From a delta proteobacterium NaphS2 (GTDB lineage Bacteria > Desulfobacterota > DSM-4660 > Desulfatiglandales > Desulfatiglandaceae): DNA of 36,880 nt. Both the position numbers and the translations under genes were made by a program. Each line of letters opens with the position of its first letter. Within the stretch, counting starts at the first letter, position 1. Under the pieces are notes generated by a model that did not search any database, was not told where the DNA came from, and saw nothing but the letters and a program-made list of their open reading frames with translations. Where the stretch lies: the NCBI GenBank assembly GCA_000179315.1, contig ADZZ01000159.1:1-36880 (forward strand), given 5' to 3'. Positions 32,790 to 36,880 of this stretch are shown here, one piece after another.

Positions 32790-33521
32790 CTATTCGTCCT
32801 TCTCCCGGGTCAGTCTCAGAAAGACCTCCTCCAGCGTACCGTCCACGCCGGCCTGCCGGCGAAGCGCTTCAGCAGTTCCTCGGGCAATGAGGCGCCCGTC
32901 CTCGATAATGGCGATTTCATCGCAGATCTCCTGGGCCACATCGAGAGAATGGGTTGACATGAAAAGCGTCGCACCCTTTTCCACCTGATCCTTGAAAATA
33001 TCTTTGACCAGTCTGGCGCCTCTCGGGTCCAGGCCCACCATGGGCTCATCCACGATGAGCACTTTGGGGCGGTGCACCAGGGCCCCGCACATGACCAGAC
33101 GTTGTTTCATGCCGTGGGAGTACCCTTCAATCAACTCTTCTCCCCACCGGGCCAGGCCAAAAAGATCCAGCAATCCTTCAATACGGTGTTTCAGCTTTCC
33201 GTTGCTTGAAAGGCCGTACAATCCCGCCACAAACTGCAAGAATTCGAAACCCGTGAGCTTTTCATAGAGAAAGGGCCGATCGGGGATAAACCCCACACAC
33301 TGTTTGGCGGCGACCGGCTCTTTTGCCATATCGCGACCGTTAATGATGATGCGGCCATCGCTGGGCATCAGAACACCGGCCATCATCTTGATGGTGGTTG
33401 TCTTACCCGCGCCGTTGGGCCCCAGAAAGCCAAACCGGGCTCCGGACGGTATCTCCAGATTGATCCCGTCGACGGCGCGAAGGGATTTATACCTTTTGGA
33501 AAGATCGATCAGCTTAATCAT
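32790..33521 (-). CDS. ABC-2-type transporter ATP-binding protein
   Basis: A 243-aa ATPase of the exporter/ABC-2 type. Walker A is LGPNGAGKTT (33-42), the signature is SHGMKQR (135-141, with His replacing the first Gly of SGG), Walker B is VLIVDEPMVGLD (154-165), and the switch His is in STHSLDVAQEI. The first eight bases overlap the end of the transglutaminase-like gene, so the two form an operon. The permease that such an ATPase needs is not downstream; the region there is mobile-element debris, so the transporter may be broken or its permease may have been moved. Confidence 0.92.
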   Translation of the reverse strand: MIKLIDLSKRYKSLRAVDGINLEIPSGARFGFLGPNGAGKTTTIKMMAGVLMPSDGRIIINGRDMAKEPVAAKQCVGFIPDRPFLYEKLTGFEFLQFVAGLYGLSSNGKLKHRIEGLLDLFGLARWGEELIEGYSHGMKQRLVMCGALVHRPKVLIVDEPMVGLDPRGARLVKDIFKDQVEKGATLFMSTHSLDVAQEICDEIAIIEDGRLIARGTAEALRRQAGVDGTLEEVFLRLTREKDE

Positions 33522-35022
33522 GCGTATAATCCACGATTTCCAGCTTCAGTTTGCCCATAAGCGCCATAAGCTCCGCCTGTCTGTCCAGCCCGCCGTGGAC
33601 CAGCTTGATGTGCGTTGCATCCACGGGCATCTGATTGAGGGTGGCATCCATGGAAATCCACCGGCCCAGCCAGGCTTCAGTCCAGGCATGGTAGAAAAAG
33701 CGGTTGTCCGAATAAACGATCCCCACACACTCCCGTGCCGGTATGCCCGCACCCCTGAGGAACGCCGTCAATAACACCGCATGTTCGTTGCAGTCGCCCA
33801 CCTTCGTTCCCAAAACCGACAGGGCATCAGGCACACTGGCAACCGGTCGTTTTTCCACATTTTCATAGACCCATGCCATCAACTTTCGGGCGACGACGCG
33901 TCCATCATCTTCATCCCCGGCAATTTCCCGCACCTTTTTCAACAAGGCAGCGTCGTCACTCTGAATGTTGATTTCCGGCGAGAGAAAAGCTTTCAAGTCG
34001 GGAGTCATCCCGGTTGCGGACCCTTTTTTCCACGGGGGACGGCGAGGGACGATTTCCTGTGTTATCTCAAGAACATTCCCTCTAAGTTTTTGCCTGTTTT
34101 CGTTTAACACGGTAAGATCAAAACCGGTATCCCGAAGCCCCGTCACTTTGACTTTGAGATAGGTGATATCACGTGCACGATCCAGCGTGCGCTTTACGGA
34201 TATGGCGGCAGCATCGTAAAGATCGGCCCCGGCAGAGCCATCCACGTCAAAGGGGGCATGTGCCTGGTCGGAACGAACCAGGGTCAATCCCATGAATCCT
34301 TCTTCCTTCAACAAAACCCCATCTTCATTCAACCAGAAAACCAGCAACTGACCCCAGACCTTGGCTTCCAGACGAAATGCGGCATATTTCTTGCCGTTTA
34401 AGGAGATGAGCGTTTTGTCGGTGACCTTTATCGCCACATCCCGATGGGCAAGGACCGAAGGATCAAACATGGAGAATCCAAACGTATCGCCGACCTTGAT
34501 GGTCCTCCCCTTGAAAAATCCTGGAAGTCCGGCACCGATGGTCAGCGGACCATCGGCGGGAATCGAATGTTTTCTTATTTTATCGCCTTCGCCTGTTTCA
34601 ACAAGGATGCGGTCACTCTCAACTTTTCCCGATACGCGGAATCGCACGACGCCGGAATCAATGATCATCAGAAACCGCTTGAGGGCATAGTCTTCATCCA
34701 AAACGGCTCGGGTGGACATACGCATGACATTTGGCTGTCCCATCAGGTTCAAGGCCAGTATCATCTTTTCTTCAATGAGTTGTCCCTCACCCAAAGGACT
34801 CACCCGCGTTTCAGAGAAGCCGACTTTCCTGCCTTTGAGATAGATCTCCATCCATTCATGCTGAGAACGGTCGATGGTTCCGGCCTGGGCGGAAACGCCC
34901 GACACTTGATCGTTTCCCTGAAATTGCGTCTTTCGAACCAGCAGACCGACCATCACCAGCCAGAACAAAACAACGGAGGCGCCAAGAAGATAGAAAAACT
35001 TTCTTTTGTTAGAAACGGTCAT
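33514..35022 (-). CDS. membrane-anchored transglutaminase-like protein
   Basis: A 502-aa protein with one N-terminal membrane anchor (FFYLLGASVVLFWLVMVGLL, residues 9-28), the rest probably facing the periplasm. Residues ~55-330 form a beta-rich domain of unknown role. The transglutaminase-like core at ~375-475 has the papain-type triad: Cys411 in KVGDCNEHAVLL, His445 in FFYHAWTEAWL and Asp459 in WISMDATLNQ. Such proteins act as peptidases or amide-modifying enzymes; the target is unknown. No strong ribosome binding site is seen. It is followed without gap by the ABC-2-type ATPase, a pairing suggesting a shared envelope process (inference). Confidence 0.85.
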   Translation of the reverse strand: MTVSNKRKFFYLLGASVVLFWLVMVGLLVRKTQFQGNDQVSGVSAQAGTIDRSQHEWMEIYLKGRKVGFSETRVSPLGEGQLIEEKMILALNLMGQPNVMRMSTRAVLDEDYALKRFLMIIDSGVVRFRVSGKVESDRILVETGEGDKIRKHSIPADGPLTIGAGLPGFFKGRTIKVGDTFGFSMFDPSVLAHRDVAIKVTDKTLISLNGKKYAAFRLEAKVWGQLLVFWLNEDGVLLKEEGFMGLTLVRSDQAHAPFDVDGSAGADLYDAAAISVKRTLDRARDITYLKVKVTGLRDTGFDLTVLNENRQKLRGNVLEITQEIVPRRPPWKKGSATGMTPDLKAFLSPEINIQSDDAALLKKVREIAGDEDDGRVVARKLMAWVYENVEKRPVASVPDALSVLGTKVGDCNEHAVLLTAFLRGAGIPARECVGIVYSDNRFFYHAWTEAWLGRWISMDATLNQMPVDATHIKLVHGGLDRQAELMALMGKLKLEIVDYTHD

Positions 35023-35125
35023 GGATTAAGCCACGAAGCGGCTTTTGCGGGTAGCATGGGTTCCACGCGTGGGCATGCGGGAACCGGAAAGGGTGTAATC
35101 GGTTATATCGTCGTGAACCCGCTTT

Positions 35126-35623
35126 TCACATTTTGTATTTTCCGAAGTCGTCAGGATCCAGGCTTTCCAGAATTTCCTGCCATTTCTTACCTTTTTCAGT
35201 CTTGTCCTGGGCCTCGGCTTTCAGATCAATCTGGGTCGATCGGTTGATGACTTCTTCTGAAACAAAAATAGGGGCATCCAGCCGAAGAGAGAGCGCAATG
35301 GCATCACTGGGCCTGGCATCGATAGACATTTCCTGACCGTTAAACAGGAAATTGATGCGCGCGTAATAGGTGTTGTCCTTCAAATCACAGACTTCAACTT
35401 TTCTGACCTTGATATCTACCATGTCCATGATATTCTTCAACAGGTCATGGGTCATGGGCCTGGAAAACTTGATGCCTTCCAGTTCACTGGCAATGGCAGT
35501 CGCTTCCAGCAAACCGATCCATATGGGAAGGGTACCGTCCCCATCGATTTCCTTGAGGATAACAATGGGACTGTTGGTGATGGGGTCAACCGTTAGACCG
35601 GATATGGACATAGGTTTATACAT
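35126..35623 (-). CDS. bifunctional nuclease family protein (DUF151/BFN)
   Basis: A 165-aa cytoplasmic protein. I chose the ATG at 35623 (MYKPMSISGLTVDP) because GGAGGG lies six bases upstream; the longer frame to 35665 runs through a palindromic leader. Family marks are SPIVILKEIDGDGTLPIWIG (about 18-37), EATAIASELEG, RPMTHDLL and SIDARPSDAIALSLR (about 109-123). A short acidic/charged C-terminal tail follows. Members of this fold have nuclease activity in Thermotoga and plants; the physiological role in bacteria is unclear. It lies 103 bases upstream of the transglutaminase-like gene on the same strand. Confidence 0.9.
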   Translation of the reverse strand: MYKPMSISGLTVDPITNSPIVILKEIDGDGTLPIWIGLLEATAIASELEGIKFSRPMTHDLLKNIMDMVDIKVRKVEVCDLKDNTYYARINFLFNGQEMSIDARPSDAIALSLRLDAPIFVSEEVINRSTQIDLKAEAQDKTEKGKKWQEILESLDPDDFGKYKM

Positions 35624-35640
35624 AATTTCCCTCCGGGAAT

Positions 35641-35657
35641 TTTCAGCCGGGCTGAAA
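35641..35657 (-). promoter_or_regulatory. perfect palindrome in the DUF151 gene leader
   Basis: TTTCAGCC-G-GGCTGAAA is an exact 8+1+8 palindrome, 18 bases upstream of the ATG and directly upstream of the ribosome binding site. It could be an operator or an mRNA hairpin. It lies just downstream of the predicted start of transcription. Confidence 0.4.
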
Positions 35658-35674
35658 AGCTTCATTGGCTGTTA

Positions 35675-35702
35675 TTTTTAACCATACAATTGCTTTTGTC
35701 AA
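35675..35702 (-). promoter_or_regulatory. sigma-70-type promoter for the DUF151 gene
   Basis: On the minus strand TTGACA (35702-35697), a 16-base spacer and TAAAAA (35680-35675) form a good promoter. Transcription would begin at about 35667, giving a leader of about 45 bases that contains the palindrome. Confidence 0.5.
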
Positions 35703-35789
35703 CAACCACCCTATGAAGCGCTGCAATAAACGATGCAAACTTTCAATCAAAAACTTCTTGAACCCTGAAATAGGGCAAAACATTTGGTC

Positions 35790-35818
35790 TTGCCAGAATC
35801 TTCCATGAATTGTACGAT
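35790..35818 (+). promoter_or_regulatory. possible promoter for the PlsB-like gene
   Basis: TTGCCA (35790-35795), a 17-base spacer and TACGAT (35813-35818) precede the ATG at 35892. It would give a leader of about 65 bases. The match is moderate. Confidence 0.35.
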
Positions 35819-35891
35819 TCATTGGAAATTATCTCTACAGGCTGACTGTGATGTGCCTAATTGGACAGTGTAAATTCTTGTAGGAAACCAG

Positions 35892-36880
35892 ATGAAGAAC
35901 AAAAAAGCACATTTTCCCTTTGTGGTCGATTACAAACCGCGGTTTCTTTTGAACTGGGTACTCTTCAGGCTATTCAAAAGAGTGCGCTATAACGAGAGCA
36001 TGACGCAAAGATTAAAGGAAATGAACCGCCAGGGAACGGTGGTCTATGCCGTGAAATACAGAGGTCGCCTGGACTTTCTCCTCTACCATTACCGTTTTCT
36101 GACCAGTCGCCTGCCCTACCCTAAAATTGCATTCGACCTGAACATGGCACTTGTCCTTCCTTTGAGCGAGCTTTTCAATGTTTTCAAATTCTACCTAACG
36201 GGCCTTATAAGAGAAGGCCGCTTTCCCAGCCCGTTTAAAACCGGCTATTTTGAAAAAGCCATTTCCGAAGGCGCCTCCGCACTCATCTGTCTGGTGGATC
36301 CCGTTGGATTTACACGGCATTTCATCTATTCTGAACAGGACTCACTGGCCTTTCTGTTGGAAACCCAGAAAAAAATGACACGCCCCATTTTTGTAGTCCC
36401 CCAATTGATCACCTACAAGAAGACCCCTGAAAAAAGCCGGCAGGGCTTTTTCGATATTTTCTTTGGATTTAAAGACAGAATCGGTTTTCCCAGGAAGATT
36501 ATTCTTTTCTTCAGACACAACCGTCGCGCATTTATCGATTTCGGGGAACCCATTAATCTCAAAGAACATCTGGAAACAACCCCACCCGAGGTCCCGTTGG
36601 AAGAGACAACCGCCGCTGTCAAAAAGACACTGCTTGACGGCATTGATCAACAGAAAAGGGTCATTTTGGGACCGGTTCTGAAATCGCGACAGCAGTTCAG
36701 GGAAACCGTGCTGCGGGACCCGAACGTCATCGAAGCCATCACAACCAACGCGGCCGATAAAAAAAGCGGGCTGAAACAAAGCAAGAAAAAGGCGGTGGCT
36801 TATTTCGATGAAATTGCGGCGGATTTCAACATTGCCTACATCGAATTCGCCAATGTGGTATTGACCTGGATCTGGAAAAA
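35892..36880 (+). CDS. PlsB-like glycerol-3-phosphate acyltransferase homologue, 3' end outside the window
   Basis: ATG 35892, preceded by AGGAAACCAG, opens a frame that runs off the right edge (329 codons visible). The overall pattern follows the PlsB family: VVYAVKYRGRLDFLLYHY (about 51-68), PKIAFDLNMALVLPLSELF, LTGLIREGRFPSP, then TRPIFVVPQLITY and FIDFGEPINLKEHL. In active acyltransferases the first block is H-x4-D; here the aligned bases read YRGRLD with Tyr in place of His, and the EGGRSRTG block appears as VDPVGFTRHF. Catalysis by the usual mechanism is therefore doubtful. It may be a divergent or non-catalytic paralogue. It is divergent from the DUF151 gene. Confidence 0.75.
   Translation, partial: MKNKKAHFPFVVDYKPRFLLNWVLFRLFKRVRYNESMTQRLKEMNRQGTVVYAVKYRGRLDFLLYHYRFLTSRLPYPKIAFDLNMALVLPLSELFNVFKFYLTGLIREGRFPSPFKTGYFEKAISEGASALICLVDPVGFTRHFIYSEQDSLAFLLETQKKMTRPIFVVPQLITYKKTPEKSRQGFFDIFFGFKDRIGFPRKIILFFRHNRRAFIDFGEPINLKEHLETTPPEVPLEETTAAVKKTLLDGIDQQKRVILGPVLKSRQQFRETVLRDPNVIEAITTNAADKKSGLKQSKKKAVAYFDEIAADFNIAYIEFANVVLTWIWK

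Noticed and set aside
32483-32890. 135-codon plus-strand ORF between the transposase fragment and the ATPase
   Set aside because: It runs antisense into the ATPase gene and shows no domain or codon pattern.
1-36880. tRNA, rRNA and CRISPR arrays
   Set aside because: No cloverleaf, rRNA segment or regularly spaced short repeats were noticed on reading; a covariance-model scan was not possible.

Overview
The window looks like a chromosomal segment of an anaerobic, Gram-negative bacterium, most likely a sulfate-reducing Desulfobacterota (Desulfobacteraceae-like). The basis is a respiratory complex I membrane arm with MrpD-like subunits, oxygen-sensitive 2-hydroxyacyl-CoA dehydratase/double-cubane proteins with their ATP-driven activator, a HesB/IscA-like protein with a cysteine-rich tail, a DUF151 nuclease and a TonB-dependent receptor. 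The taxonomy is inference; no rRNA or tRNA gene was seen.

Layout. 1-2963: IS4-type transposase running in from the left edge, a tiny ORF and an unrecognised 383-aa protein. 3170-14212: one long operon for the complex I membrane arm, nuoH-I-J-K, an intact MrpD/NuoM-like subunit, a NuoL-like subunit that has lost its channel charges, nuoM and nuoN. nuoI is cut in two by a ~2.5 kb IS91-like element (4614-7082) carrying a frameshifted tyrosine recombinase and an HUH transposase. The target was CTTG, and the displaced nuoI tail can still be read in frame at 7083-7145. nuoA-G are not in the window. 14260-15392: a MITE-like repeat, a DUF3786 protein and a convergent HesB-like protein. 15510-18865: an ABC importer (SsuABC/TauABC type, minus strand) between two diverged direct repeats. 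19297-22494: a three-gene operon of two double-cubane/HgdB-type reductases around one ATPase activator.

22552-24313: decayed DNA (REP-like palindrome, methyltransferase-like, HD-domain and histidine-kinase remnants) ending in an intact response regulator. 24411-26464: a GC-rich pair of thiamine-diphosphate dehydrogenase E1 alpha/beta genes without E2 or E3. 26523-28990: a metallo-beta-lactamase-fold hydrolase, an ABC1-kinase-like remnant, and an ADP-ribosylglycohydrolase homologue lacking the usual metal motifs. 29285-31525: TonB-dependent receptor. 31526-32789: mobile-element debris. 32790-35623 (minus strand): a DUF151 nuclease, a transglutaminase-like protein and an ABC-2-type ATPase whose permease is absent. 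35892-end: PlsB-like acyltransferase homologue running off the right edge.

The main themes are energy conservation (proton-pumping arm, ATP-driven low-potential reduction) and genome decay by mobile elements. The most notable observations are: (i) NuoL-like features divided between two adjacent proteins, one with channel residues and one with the lateral-helix tail; (ii) the IS91-like insertion in nuoI with its exact reconstruction, plus an A9 frameshift and a Shine-Dalgarno-masking inverted repeat inside the element; (iii) paired double-cubane reductases sharing one activator, one lacking an expected cysteine; (iv) several homologues with family-defining catalytic motifs replaced.
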